In this document: piece by piece, positions 54,565 through 63,396 of the stretch | Position numbering within the stretch: the stretch's first letter is position 1 | Layout: the number at the start of each line of letters is the position of its first letter | Origin: Cardiobacteriaceae bacterium | Lineage (GTDB): Bacteria > Pseudomonadota > Gammaproteobacteria > Cardiobacteriales > Cardiobacteriaceae | Length of the DNA: 64,000 nt | Reading direction: 5' to 3' | NCBI GenBank assembly: GCA_030529365.1 | Contig: JAUMXB010000014.1 | Span: 1 to 64,000 of the forward strand | Made by a program: the position numbers and the translations under genes | The notes under the pieces: generated by a model | What the model saw: only the letters and a program-made list of their open reading frames with translations | The model's database searches: none | What the model was told of the DNA's origin: nothing

Positions 54565-54855
54565 TTATTCGATCACTTTCGGTACGGTGAAGAAGCCGTC
54601 TTCGGCATAGGGAGCGTTTTCGGCCATGCTCGGGTGCATGTCGCGGGCGATGGCAACATCATCACGCAGGGGCTGGATGTCGCCCAAGGGATGGGCGAGC
54701 GGCGCTTTGCCGCGGATGGCATCATCATCCAGCACATCAAAGAGTTCGAAAATTTTGCCGAGATCGGCAGCGAGCTGTTTTTCCTGTTCGGGCGAGAGGG
54801 CGAGACGCGCCAGCTTCGCGGTGCGCGCGACGAGTTCTGAATCAAGTGGGCTCAT
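54565..54855 (-). CDS. gatC: amidotransferase subunit C
   Basis: GatC is a small clamp that wraps GatA and GatB. The 96-residue product has the typical helix [35 protein letters not shown], the extended [17 protein letters not shown] and the end [10 protein letters not shown]. It is the first gene of gatC-gatA and diverges from mreB across 105 bases. Presence of gatCA implies that Asn-tRNA or Gln-tRNA is made by the indirect route. Confidence 0.95.
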   Translation of the reverse strand: MSPLDSELVARTAKLARLALSPEQEKQLAADLGKIFELFDVLDDDAIRGKAPLAHPLGDIQPLRDDVAIARDMHPSMAENAPYAEDGFFTVPKVIE

Positions 54856-54960
54856 GGGCGGGATTAAAAATACTTCAAAAAAACGGGTGAGAAGGTATCA
54901 TATCCGCCTATTTTTTGCACCCGCCGCCCGTGTTTGCGGCCAGTTTTTTGAGGACGGTTT

Positions 54961-56013
54961 ATGTTCAATCTTTTCAGTGGCATGTTTACCAGCGATTTGT
55001 CCATCGACCTGGGAACGGCCAATACCTTGATTTATGTGCGGGGCGAGGGGCTGGTGCTGGATGAGCCGTCGGTTGTTGCCATTGCCGAAGACCCGCAGGA
55101 CGGGCGCAAGAAAATCGTCGCTTACGGTGCACAGGCCAAACAGATGCTCGGACGCACACCGGGCAATCTCACGACTATCCGCCCTTTGCAGGATGGCGTG
55201 ATTGCAGATTTCAAGATTACTTCGATGATGCTCACCCACTTCATCAAGCGCGCACTTGGGCGACGCGGCTTTTTCATCCGCCGCCCCAGTCCGCGCATTC
55301 TCATTTGCGTGCCTTCCGGGGCGACACAGGTGGAAAAACGCGCGATTCGCGATGCGGCGCGCAGCGCTGGCGCCAAGGAGGAGTTTCTCATCCAGGAGCC
55401 GATGGCGGCGGCGATTGGCGCGGGCATTCCCGTGGATGAAGCCTATGGTTCGATGGTGGTCGATATTGGCGGCGGCACTTCGGAAGTGGCGGTGATTTCC
55501 CTGAACGGCATCGTCTATTCCAATTCGGTGCGCCTTGGTGGCGACAAGTTCGACAGCGCCATCATCGATTATGTGCGCCGCAATGCCGGCATCGTCATCG
55601 GCGTGCCCACCGCCGAGCGCATCAAGAAGGAAATCGGCTGCGCCTATCCGTCTTCGGAAAGCCGGGTGCTCGAAGTGCGCGGCATCAACCAGCGCGAAGG
55701 CGCGCCGCGCAGCTTCACCATCAGTTCCAACGAGGTGCTGGAAGCGCTTCAGGATCCCTTGGATGGCATCGTGCACGCCGTGCGCCAGGCGCTCGAACTC
55801 ACCCCGCCGGAGCTCGCCGCCGACATTGCCGACCGCGGCATCGTGCTCACGGGCGGCGGCGCGCTGTTGCGCGATCTTGACCGTCTCCTCATGGAAGAAA
55901 CCGGGCTCAACGTGATTGTGGCCGATGATCCGCTCACCTGCGTGGCGCGCGGCGGCGGCAAGGTGCTGGATTTGCTCGATCAGCGCGGCGTGGCTTCTTT
56001 CCTGATGTCGTAA
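54961..56013 (+). CDS. mreB: rod-shape actin homologue MreB
   Basis: MreB filaments under the inner membrane guide lateral wall growth. The 350-residue product has the actin ATP-site motifs [15 protein letters not shown] (phosphate 1), [20 protein letters not shown] (phosphate 2) and [15 protein letters not shown] (adenosine). The amphipathic N-terminus [13 protein letters not shown] should touch the membrane. GAGG precedes the ATG. It is the first gene of a seven-gene unit ending with rlpA. Length is standard (E. coli, 347). Confidence 0.98.
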   Translation: MFNLFSGMFTSDLSIDLGTANTLIYVRGEGLVLDEPSVVAIAEDPQDGRKKIVAYGAQAKQMLGRTPGNLTTIRPLQDGVIADFKITSMMLTHFIKRALGRRGFFIRRPSPRILICVPSGATQVEKRAIRDAARSAGAKEEFLIQEPMAAAIGAGIPVDEAYGSMVVDIGGGTSEVAVISLNGIVYSNSVRLGGDKFDSAIIDYVRRNAGIVIGVPTAERIKKEIGCAYPSSESRVLEVRGINQREGAPRSFTISSNEVLEALQDPLDGIVHAVRQALELTPPELAADIADRGIVLTGGGALLRDLDRLLMEETGLNVIVADDPLTCVARGGGKVLDLLDQRGVASFLMS

Positions 56014-56031
56014 GGGTAGGCAGCGCACGCC

Positions 56032-56928
56032 ATGTGGCAGTCTTCCGAGCCGAACCGCACCGCGTTATGGCCGGTGCTGCGTGCGCCATTGCTGCTTGTG
56101 GTGCTGGCGCTGATCCTGATGGTGGCCGACCAGCAGACGCGCTTGCTCGCGCCGCTGCGCAACATGCTGCATGAATGGGTGTACCAGCCGGTGCGCATCA
56201 CCGTGCAATTTCCGCTGGCGCAAAGCAGCGCACTGATGGCGCGCTGGCAGGAGCGCCGCAAGGCGGCTGACCAAGCCTTGCAGCTTGCCACGGAAAACCG
56301 CGAATTGCGCGCCCAGTTGCAGACGCTGGGGCATTTCCAGGCGGAAAACCGCCGCCTGCGCATGTTGATGGATTCCCTGCTCAACGTGACCGATCCGGTG
56401 CTGATTGCCGAAATCCGCAACGATGCCATTGATGGCTACCGCGAAAGCATCACCATCAACAAGGGGGCCCGCGATGGCGTTTTCCTGCATCAGGCCGTGA
56501 TTGATCCCTATGGACTGGTGGGGCAGGTGGTGGAGGTCCACAACAGCGAATCCAGGGTCATGCTGGTGACGGACGCGCGTTCGCGCCTGCCGGTGTATGT
56601 GGCGCGCACCCAGCAGCGTGCGCTGGTATCGGGCACGGCACGGCGCGGCGAGATGACGCTGGACAATCTGCGCGCCGGCAGCGATATCCGCGCCGGTGAT
56701 CTTCTCATCAGCTCCGGCCTCGGCGGCGTCTTTCCGCGCGGTTATCCGGTGGCGACCGTGGCGGGTGTCGAGCGTTCGCCGGAAAGTTCGTTTTTGCAGG
56801 TGACACTGACGCCAGCCGCGCATTTGTCGTCCATGCTGGAAGTCTTGCTCCTCGACAAGCGCGAAGGGATGACGCCGCTGCCGATGGGGCCGCACGTGGA
56901 CATGGAGGATGACGGTGAGCGTGAATAG
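56032..56928 (+). CDS. mreC: rod-shape protein MreC
   Basis: MreC links MreB to PBP2 in the periplasm and activates the elongation machine. The 298-residue product has one membrane helix (APLLLVVLALILMVADQQ), a coiled coil (QERRKAADQALQLATENREL), then a two-barrel periplasmic domain with GARDGVFLHQAVIDPYGLVG, VMLVTDARSRLPVYV and LISSGLGGVFPRGYPVATV. The start is 18 bases after mreB. A Shine-Dalgarno for mreD lies in its last codons. Confidence 0.95.
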   Translation: MWQSSEPNRTALWPVLRAPLLLVVLALILMVADQQTRLLAPLRNMLHEWVYQPVRITVQFPLAQSSALMARWQERRKAADQALQLATENRELRAQLQTLGHFQAENRRLRMLMDSLLNVTDPVLIAEIRNDAIDGYRESITINKGARDGVFLHQAVIDPYGLVGQVVEVHNSESRVMLVTDARSRLPVYVARTQQRALVSGTARRGEMTLDNLRAGSDIRAGDLLISSGLGGVFPRGYPVATVAGVERSPESSFLQVTLTPAAHLSSMLEVLLLDKREGMTPLPMGPHVDMEDDGERE

Positions 56929-57397
56929 CGCGACTTTTTTCACTCTGTTTGTCGCGTGGCTGCTGATGTTGCTGGGCGACTGGTTTTTGCCCTGGTTTGT
57001 GCTGCCCGATCTGGTCATGCTCGCCTGGATTGCCCTGCGCTTTGCGTTTGTTACCGCTCCGCTATGGCCGCCGCTGTTGCTGGTGAGCCTGTTCATGGAT
57101 GTCGGCGCCCAGGTGCCGCTCGGTTTTCATGCTTTGGTGCAAGCGGTGTGTGCCTTGCTGCTGCTGCCGGGCATGGCGCGGCTGCGCCTGAGTTCCGGGG
57201 TGGAACAGCTGACCGTACTGGCCTTTGTGGCCGTGCTCGCCGCGCTGGGCAAGGGCTTGCTGCTCTATGTCATGCTGGGTATGCCCATGCCTACTGGCTG
57301 GCCGCTCGGCGTGTTCGTACAGATTTTCCTGTGGCCGTTTGCCCGCGCCTTGGGTGAAGCGCTGATGCGGCCTTATCTGCCGCGGGATGAAACATGA
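56915..57397 (+). CDS. mreD: rod-shape protein MreD
   Basis: MreD is a small inner-membrane partner of MreC. The product (about 160 residues) has five hydrophobic segments, including LFVAWLLMLLGDWFLPWF, FVLPDLVMLAWIALRFAFV and QIFLWPFARALGEALMRPYL. An ATG at 56909 touches the ribosome site GGAGG (56904-56908) directly and cannot use it. GTG at 56915 lies 6 bases after it, so I choose that start. It overlaps mreC by 14 bases and mrdA by 4 (ATGA). Confidence 0.88.
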   Translation: MSVNSATFFTLFVAWLLMLLGDWFLPWFVLPDLVMLAWIALRFAFVTAPLWPPLLLVSLFMDVGAQVPLGFHALVQAVCALLLLPGMARLRLSSGVEQLTVLAFVAVLAALGKGLLLYVMLGMPMPTGWPLGVFVQIFLWPFARALGEALMRPYLPRDET

Positions 57398-59274
57398 AAC
57401 GGCCTGTCGGTGACGCGCTTTCCGGGCAGCAGGAGGGCGATCTCGAAGCGGCACAGCGGGTGAGTTTTTCCCGCCGTGTGGCATTGGCGGGGGCTGGCGT
57501 GCTTGCCGGATTGCTCACGCTTTTCGGGCGCATGTTTTATCTTCAGGTGGAAAAACACGATTTTTACCGCACGCGCTCGCAAAGCAACCGCGTGCGCATC
57601 AAGGCGCTCATCCCGGAACGCGGGCAGATATATGATCGCCACGGGCAGGCGCTCACTGAAAACATCCTGCGCTACCGCGTGGTCGTCAATCCCGCGCAAT
57701 TGCAGGACACGCAACAAGCGCTGGATGAGTTTGCCGCCATCATTCCCCTGAGCGAGGAAGAACGCGCCGAATTCATGAAGCGCCTCGGCCAGACCCGGCG
57801 CTATGAAAATGCCATTCTCAAGGAAGGGATAGACGAACAGTCGCATTACCGGTTGTCCGTGATGCTGTACCGCCTGCCGGGCTTCGAAATCGAACCCTAT
57901 CATGAGCGCTATTATCCGCTCGGCATTCTGACCGCGCATGTGCTCGGCTACACCAACCGCATCAACGACAAGGATCTGGAAACGCTGGACGAGGCCGATT
58001 ATCGCGGCCTGCAAACCATCGGGCGCGCCGGTATCGAGCGCCAGTACGAGGCGCGCCTGCGCGGCAAGCCGGGTTATCAGCAGGTGGAAACCGATGCCAA
58101 CGGCAATCTCGTGCGTCTTCTGGAAGAAGTGCCGGCGCGGCGCGGGCAGGATATCCATTTGAGCCTCGATGCCGAATTGCAGCGCTTCATTTACGAGGCG
58201 ATGGGCGATTACCGCGGTTCCTGCGTGGTGCTCGAGCCGGAAAGCGGCGAGGTGCTGGCGCTCGTTTCCAAGCCGGGCTATGACGCGAACCTTTTCACCC
58301 GCGGCATCAGCCGCCGCCAGTACCAGCGCCTGCTCGAAGACCCGCACGGCCCGCTCTATGACCGTGCCCTGAAAGGGCGCTATCCGCCGGGTTCGGTGGT
58401 CAAGCCGATGATGAGCCTTGCCGCCTACCATTACGGCATTTTCAATACCCAGACGACGGTGCATTGCCCGGGGCATTATGTGATTGACGGGCAGGGCGGA
58501 CGGCGCTTTCACTGCTGGAACCGGCGCGGCCACGGCAGCATGAATGCCGATCATGCCATTGCCGAATCCTGCGACGTCTATTATTACCAGCTGGGCCACC
58601 GCCTCGGCATCGAGCGCATGAGCGAATATGCCGCGCATTTTTCCCTGGGCAGGCTGACCGGCATCGACATGCCCGAAGAAGGATCGGGCATCATGCCGAC
58701 ACGCGCCTGGAAGGAGAAGCGCTTCAAGCGCCCCTGGTATATCGGCGACACCATCAACGCCAGCATCGGCCAGGGGTTTGTCACCATGACGCCCATCCAG
58801 CTTGCCTACATGACCACACTCATTGCCCGCGACGGGCGTCCGTTCACGCCGCGCCTGCTGCGTCGCGTCTATGATCCGCAAAGCGAAAAATTCCTGCATC
58901 CGGTGACCGACGGCACGCAAACGCCGCTCGACGTGCATCATCCCGAAAACTGGGCATCGGTACGGCAGGCGATGGTCAATGTCGTGCACAGCGCTTACGG
59001 CACCGGGCGCAAGATTGCGCCATCGCGCTACCGCATGGCGGGCAAGTCCGGCACGGTGCAGGTGATTTCCTTCCAGAACGATCGCCGCCTGACCCAGGAA
59101 GAACTGGCCGAAGAGCACCGCGACAACGCCATGTTCATCGCCTTTGCCCCGGCGCAGGCACCGAAAGTGGCAGTGGCCATCGTGGTGGAACGCGGCGGCA
59201 GCGGCAGCAGCACGGCCGGGCCGATTGTGCGCGACATCTGTGATTATTATCTCGACAAGGAAGGGCTGATATGA
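57394..59274 (+). CDS. mrdA: penicillin-binding protein 2 (peptidoglycan transpeptidase)
   Basis: PBP2 cross-links glycan strands during elongation as partner of RodA. The 626-residue class B PBP has one membrane helix (RVALAGAGVLAGLLTLFGRM), the dimerisation region with IPERGQIYDRHGQAL, and the transpeptidase domain. The active-site SxxK is PPGSVVKPMM (S334, K337), followed by ESCDVYYYQL and MAGKSGTVQV (KSG, as in E. coli PBP2). It starts in the mreD stop and ends in the rodA start (ATGA at both ends). The glycine-rich RGGSGSSTAGPIVRDI end is typical. Confidence 0.97.
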   Translation: MKRPVGDALSGQQEGDLEAAQRVSFSRRVALAGAGVLAGLLTLFGRMFYLQVEKHDFYRTRSQSNRVRIKALIPERGQIYDRHGQALTENILRYRVVVNPAQLQDTQQALDEFAAIIPLSEEERAEFMKRLGQTRRYENAILKEGIDEQSHYRLSVMLYRLPGFEIEPYHERYYPLGILTAHVLGYTNRINDKDLETLDEADYRGLQTIGRAGIERQYEARLRGKPGYQQVETDANGNLVRLLEEVPARRGQDIHLSLDAELQRFIYEAMGDYRGSCVVLEPESGEVLALVSKPGYDANLFTRGISRRQYQRLLEDPHGPLYDRALKGRYPPGSVVKPMMSLAAYHYGIFNTQTTVHCPGHYVIDGQGGRRFHCWNRRGHGSMNADHAIAESCDVYYYQLGHRLGIERMSEYAAHFSLGRLTGIDMPEEGSGIMPTRAWKEKRFKRPWYIGDTINASIGQGFVTMTPIQLAYMTTLIARDGRPFTPRLLRRVYDPQSEKFLHPVTDGTQTPLDVHHPENWASVRQAMVNVVHSAYGTGRKIAPSRYRMAGKSGTVQVISFQNDRRLTQEELAEEHRDNAMFIAFAPAQAPKVAVAIVVERGGSGSSTAGPIVRDICDYYLDKEGLI

Positions 59275-60410
59275 ACGCGGTGATGGACGAGGTGCGCCGC
59301 CGCGACCGCCTGCCATGGTTTCTCGGCTGGATGGCGCGGCTCGATATCTGGTTGCTGCTGGTCATGCTGCTGCTGATGGCGGCCAGTCTGGTCATTCTGC
59401 GCAGTGCCGCGGGCAGCGAAGGCATTGTCCTGCGCCAGGGCATCCGCTTTGCCGGTGCGCTGGTGGTGTTTGTCGCGCTGATGATGTTGCCGCCGCCCTT
59501 TCTGCGCAGGATCACGCCGTTGCTGTATGTGGCAACGCTCGGGCTGCTTGTGCTCGTCGAAGTGGCAGGCGTCAGCGCCGGCGGCGCGCAGCGCTGGCTC
59601 AATCTCGGCGTTGCCCGTATCCAGCCTTCGGAGCTTGCCAAGATCAGCGTGCCGATGATGGTGGTGTGGTATCTCACCATTCGCCACACCTTGCCGTCGG
59701 TCAGCGATGTGCTGGCAGCGCTGGCGATCATTGCCGTACCGGTGCTGCTGATCTTGTCGCAGCCGGATTTGGGCACGTCTTTGCTGGTCGGCGCCAGCGG
59801 CGTCATTGCGCTGTTTCTCGCCGGGCTGTCGTGGCGGATGATTGCGCTCGGTTCGGTGCTGGTCGCCATTGCCGCGCCGCTTTTCTGGTTTTTCGGCATC
59901 AAGGACTATCAGCGTGAGCGGGTGCTGACGCTTTTCAATCCCGATGCCGACCAGTTCGGGGCAGGCTGGCACATCATCCAGTCGCAGATTGCCATCGGTT
60001 CGGGCGGCATCAGCGGCAAGGGCTATATGCAGGGCACGCAGTCGCAGCTGGAGTTTCTGCCGGAATCGAGTACGGATTTCATTTTTGCCGTCATCGCCGA
60101 AGAGCTGGGGCTTTTCGGCGTCTGCTGCCTGCTGATTGCCTATGGCATTCTGATTTTTCGCGGCCTGTATTTGTCCACCATGCTGTGCAACCGCTTTGCC
60201 CGGGTCGTTTCCGCCAGCATTTTTCTCACCTTTTTCATCAATATCTTCGTCAATATTGGTATGGTGAGTGGCTTTTTACCGGTTGTCGGCTTGCCGCTGG
60301 CGTTTATCAGCTATGGCGGCAGCTCGATTTTTTCCCTGATGGCAGGATTTGCCATCGCCATGAATCTGATAGGCGGCTACTGGCAGTCGCCGGAACAGGA
60401 ACATTTATGA
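59271..60410 (+). CDS. rodA: RodA, SEDS-family peptidoglycan glycosyltransferase
   Basis: RodA polymerises lipid II during elongation. The 379-residue protein has ten hydrophobic segments and the SEDS marks: GAQRWLNLGVARIQPSELAK, LILSQPDLGTSLL, IGSGGISGKGYMQGTQSQL, the catalytic Asp in PESSTDFIFAVIAEELG and LPVVGLPLAFISYGGSS. It overlaps mrdA and mltB by ATGA at both ends, which fits tight co-translation of the elongation enzymes. Confidence 0.97.
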   Translation: MNAVMDEVRRRDRLPWFLGWMARLDIWLLLVMLLLMAASLVILRSAAGSEGIVLRQGIRFAGALVVFVALMMLPPPFLRRITPLLYVATLGLLVLVEVAGVSAGGAQRWLNLGVARIQPSELAKISVPMMVVWYLTIRHTLPSVSDVLAALAIIAVPVLLILSQPDLGTSLLVGASGVIALFLAGLSWRMIALGSVLVAIAAPLFWFFGIKDYQRERVLTLFNPDADQFGAGWHIIQSQIAIGSGGISGKGYMQGTQSQLEFLPESSTDFIFAVIAEELGLFGVCCLLIAYGILIFRGLYLSTMLCNRFARVVSASIFLTFFINIFVNIGMVSGFLPVVGLPLAFISYGGSSIFSLMAGFAIAMNLIGGYWQSPEQEHL

Positions 60411-61405
60411 AACAGACGCTTCTTGCCGCCCTGTTGCTGGCCAGCCTGCCGGCTGCTGCGGCCAGCTATCTCGACCGTCCCGAGGCCATCGCCCTGATGC
60501 ACGACATCGCCGAAGCGCAGGGCATGGACGAACACTATCTGCAAACCCTGCTCGCCGCCATCCACCGCGATGACAGCGTGCTGGAGAAAATCTCGCGTCC
60601 GGCGGAAAAGACCAAAACCTGGGCGGAATACCGCCCGATTTTTCTTGATGAGGCGCGCATCCAGAACGGCGTCGCCTTCTGGGAGCGTCATGCCGAAGCG
60701 CTCGCGCGCGCGGAACAGGAATACGGCATGGATCCGGCCATCATCGTCGCCATTGTCGGCGTGGAAACGCGCTACGGCAAAGTGACGGGCAGCACGCCGG
60801 TATTGCAGGCGCTTGCCACCCTGTGCTTCGACTACCCCAAGCGCGCCGCCTTTTTCTGCGAACAGGTTGATTATTTCCTGCGCCTTGCCAAGCGCGAGAA
60901 TTTCAATCCGCTGCGCATTCGCGGCTCGTATGCCGGGGCCATGGGCATGGCGCAATTCATGCCGTCGAGCTATTTCAACGATGCCATCGATTATGACGGC
61001 GACGGCGTCATCAATCTCTGGGAAAGCCCGCAAGACGCCATCGGCTCGATTGCCAACTACATGAAGGTGCGCGGCTGGCAGGCGGGCGGCAGTCTGGTTT
61101 ACCGCTTGCCGTCATTGCCGGAAGGACACGCACTGCTGGAAAACCATCAGCCGCACATGGCCTTGGCAGAATTGCGCGTTGACGAGACGCTCAAAAATGA
61201 CGAGAATTTCATCAAATGGACAGCCAATCACCGTGGCGAAAAAGTGGGCGGCCTTGAGTTGACGGGCGTTGACGGAAAAGAGTACTGGTTGACACATAAT
61301 AATTTTTACGTGATCACCCGCTATAATACGTCGCCTTTGTACGCCATGGCAGTGATTGATCTTGCCCGGCGTATTGTTGAAGAACGTCAGAGTAAAACAC
61401 AATGA
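60407..61405 (+). CDS. mltB: lytic murein transglycosylase B
   Basis: MltB cuts peptidoglycan with formation of 1,6-anhydro ends. The 332-residue product has the catalytic Glu in VGVETRYGKVTG (E120), YPKRAAFFCEQVDYFL, SYAGAMGMAQFMPSSY and the calcium-type IDYDGDGVINLW loop. The signal peptide (LLAALLLASLPAAAASYL) lacks a lipobox, so the enzyme should be soluble, like SltB1 of Pseudomonas rather than lipid-anchored MltB. AGGA precedes the ATG. It overlaps rodA and rlpA by ATGA. Confidence 0.93.
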   Translation: MKQTLLAALLLASLPAAAASYLDRPEAIALMHDIAEAQGMDEHYLQTLLAAIHRDDSVLEKISRPAEKTKTWAEYRPIFLDEARIQNGVAFWERHAEALARAEQEYGMDPAIIVAIVGVETRYGKVTGSTPVLQALATLCFDYPKRAAFFCEQVDYFLRLAKRENFNPLRIRGSYAGAMGMAQFMPSSYFNDAIDYDGDGVINLWESPQDAIGSIANYMKVRGWQAGGSLVYRLPSLPEGHALLENHQPHMALAELRVDETLKNDENFIKWTANHRGEKVGGLELTGVDGKEYWLTHNNFYVITRYNTSPLYAMAVIDLARRIVEERQSKTQ

Positions 61406-62487
61406 AAAACTTAACATTAGCGATCAGTTTGAGCTTGTTCGCCCTTGCCGCGCACAGCGCGGAAAAAGCGCCGCTCTTTACCGTCGCCAGTGATGTTGCC
61501 TCATTGCAGGACAGTGACATCGGCAGCGCGAAAAAAACCGGCGAAACCAAACCGGTCAAGCTGAAAAGCAAGGCGAGCAAGCAGGATGGCAAAGCGCTCT
61601 TCCAGATTCATGGTCAACAAGCCGCGCAGCATAAAGCTGCGCCGCTAGCGGCCAAAGACAATGCCAGCAAGAAAGCAGATCAGGCTGGCACGGCGCGAGA
61701 CAATCCCTTGCAGGCGCTTGCGGCTGGCGACAAACCTGCGGAAAGCAAAAAAGCCGTTGCCGACAAAAAAGCGGACAAGGCGGCCGTGAAAGCGTCGGCG
61801 AAAACGGAAAAAACCAAGCCGCAGGCGGCGGATGACAGCGCTGCCAAGGTGAAAACCGTTGTAGCGGCAGACAAATCGGCAACCGAACAGATTGCGGCCA
61901 AAGGCGACAGCCAACCGGCCGTCGAGAATAGCGAAAGCACGCTGTTCAAAATCGCGAGCTATTACGAAGCCGATGAAATGGGTGACAGCGATGATGCCGT
62001 GCGCAAAATCGATCTGAGCAAGCCGCAAGGCAAGCCACAATTGCTGGCCGATGTCAGCGGACGTCGTGCCATTGCCGACAGCAAGGCCATTCAACGCGCC
62101 GCGCCTGTCAGCAAAAAACGCAGTGGCGGTAAAAAAGGTTCATATTCCTATGTGGTGCGCGGCAAGCGTTATCAAACGCTTGCAAGCAGCGATGACTTCG
62201 TGCAGGAAGGCCCGGCTTCGTGGTATGGCCCTGGTTTCCACGGCAAGAAAACCGCGAGCGGCGAAATCTACGATATGCACAAGATGACGGCCGCGCACAA
62301 GCGTCTGCCGCTCGGCACCAAGCTGGAAGTAACCAACAAGCGCACCGGCAAGAGCATCATTGTCACTGTCAACGATCGCGGACCTTTCCACGGCAACCGC
62401 ATCATTGATCTTTCCCATGCCGCCGCCAGCAAGCTGGGCGTTTTGAAAAGCGGTGTGGCGAATGTGACGATTCGCGCCATCAAATAA
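61402..62487 (+). CDS. rlpA: RlpA-like septal ring lytic transglycosylase
   Basis: RlpA digests glycan strands that lack stem peptides. The 361-residue product has a signal peptide (NLTLAISLSLFALAAHSA) without lipobox and a long Lys/Ala-rich disordered region (residues 25-250). The double-psi barrel lies at the C-terminus with GPASWYGPGFHGKKTASGE (catalytic Glu) and VNDRGPFHGNRIIDLS (catalytic Asp). There is no SPOR domain after it, unlike E. coli RlpA, so septal targeting is uncertain. It is the last gene of the mre operon, and a strong hairpin follows. Confidence 0.92.
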   Translation: MKNLTLAISLSLFALAAHSAEKAPLFTVASDVASLQDSDIGSAKKTGETKPVKLKSKASKQDGKALFQIHGQQAAQHKAAPLAAKDNASKKADQAGTARDNPLQALAAGDKPAESKKAVADKKADKAAVKASAKTEKTKPQAADDSAAKVKTVVAADKSATEQIAAKGDSQPAVENSESTLFKIASYYEADEMGDSDDAVRKIDLSKPQGKPQLLADVSGRRAIADSKAIQRAAPVSKKRSGGKKGSYSYVVRGKRYQTLASSDDFVQEGPASWYGPGFHGKKTASGEIYDMHKMTAAHKRLPLGTKLEVTNKRTGKSIIVTVNDRGPFHGNRIIDLSHAAASKLGVLKSGVANVTIRAIK

Positions 62488-62520
62488 GCGGACAACGTTT
62501 TTCGCGATTGCCTTAAAACC

Positions 62521-62560
62521 ATCCGGCCATCCGCACGCTGTGCGGATGGCCGGATTATTT
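62521..62560. terminator. strong terminator at the end of the mre-rlpA operon
   Basis: A perfect 16-bp stem (ATCCGGCCATCCGCAC and its complement, loop GCT) ends in TATTTTAT. It also follows directly the stop of a small reverse-strand frame, so it may work both ways. Confidence 0.85.
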
Positions 62561-62725
62561 TATGTGGTAGAAGGTCTGGTCGCCAGGCCAATCCGGATGG
62601 CATTTCGCTTCCTGCCGGTTGCGGCAGACGCTTGCCCGCGCGATGCGCCGTTCGTGGATGCGAGAAGCGTTTGCGTTATGAAAGAGGATTTTTGTGGTAA
62701 AAAATAACCATAGCAAGCGCTTCAT
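62555..62725 (-). pseudogene. possible small gene or remnant whose 5' end is a palindrome element
   Basis: A 56-codon reverse frame ends exactly at the terminator hairpin. The last 35 residues (SRIHERRIARASVCRNRQEA, then KCHPDWPGDQTFYHIK) look like real coding sequence with two cysteines. The first residues (MKRLLWLFFTTK) are the translation of palindrome locus 21. Either a small secreted protein recruited the repeat as a signal sequence or an older gene lost its start to it. There is no ribosome site. Confidence 0.3.
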
Positions 62726-62744
62726 ATCATAATTTTTTACCATT
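62694..62744. repeat. AAGCGCTT palindrome locus 21 (one core)
   Basis: Core 62715-62722 has left arm GTGGTAAAAAATAACC and right arm TTTTTTACC: arms are oriented inside-out relative to most single-core loci. It is between rlpA and the YeaQ-like gene. Confidence 0.85.
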
Positions 62745-62808
62745 TTTGACGGAGTCTGCTATCATTCGCCGTTGCCTGTTTTTGAGACTTTGATACAAGG
62801 AGAACCCT

Positions 62809-63060
62809 ATGGGATTTATCAGCATGATTGTGATTGGTTTTATTGCCGGCATGGTGGCGCGCGCGCTGCATCCGGGCCAGGACAATCTCGGCTGCGTGAT
62901 GACGACCGCGCTGGGTATCGTCGGTTCCATCGTGGCCGGTTATCTCGGCGTGATGATCGGCTGGTACGATGAGGGCGAACCGGCCGGTTTCGTGATGTCC
63001 ATTCTGGGCGCGATTCTGGTGCTGATGTTTTTGCGGCGCATGGGTAGATCGCGCAAATAA
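62809..63060 (+). CDS. GlsB/YeaQ/YmgE-family stress membrane protein
   Basis: This 83-residue inner-membrane protein has three hydrophobic segments and the family pattern GFIAGMVARALHPGQ, then GIVGSIVAGYLGVMIGW and GFVMSILGAILVLMFLRRM. The family is annotated as transglycosylase-associated, but this is a historical label. Members respond to acid, osmotic or stationary-phase stress. AAGGAG precedes the ATG. It is a single gene, bounded by palindrome loci 21 and 22. Confidence 0.92.
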   Translation: MGFISMIVIGFIAGMVARALHPGQDNLGCVMTTALGIVGSIVAGYLGVMIGWYDEGEPAGFVMSILGAILVLMFLRRMGRSRK

Positions 63061-63070
63061 TCCATATTTT

Positions 63071-63159
63071 TGGTAAAAATAATATCTTTTTACCATCAAT
63101 AAGCGCTTATGGTGATAAATAATTTCTATAAAAGCGCTTATTTTTAGGAAAATTTACCA
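63071..63159. repeat. AAGCGCTT palindrome locus 22 (two cores)
   Basis: Cores at 63101-63108 and 63132-63139 are 31 bp apart. To the left an extra TGGTAAAAA/TTTTTACCA pair without a core looks like half of a third unit. Confidence 0.88.
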
Positions 63160-63327
63160 ATGCGTTTGCCGGACAGGATTTGCGCTCGTGCAGTGATCTG
63201 ACGGATGTTGACAGCCTGGCATCCAGGATGTGGCGCTACGGTTCGGCTGCTTTCCTCTGCATGGTGACGGCAGGCGGCCAGCCGGTGTTGGCAAACGAAG
63301 ACTGCCGCGCTTGTGGCCATCATGATC

Positions 63328-63352
63328 AAACCGGGCATGTCCCGGTTTTTTG
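63328..63352 (+). terminator. orphan terminator
   Basis: AAACCGGG-CATGT-CCCGGTTT followed by T residues points rightward, but no recognised gene lies before it. The 63160-63327 stretch is GC-rich, with a weak 72-codon frame (63180-63398) that runs through the hairpin. A small RNA or gene remnant is possible. Confidence 0.55.
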
Positions 63353-63396
63353 TTGTCCGCCCAGAGAGGTGCAGGGAGGGAGCGGTATAAAAGGAT

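Noticed and set aside
57373-59316. 647-codon reverse frame opposite mrdA, and similar frames opposite metE, glyS, DUF945, purF and the pilin-like gene
   Set aside because: None has a ribosome site or known domain. Each is antisense to a well-supported gene.
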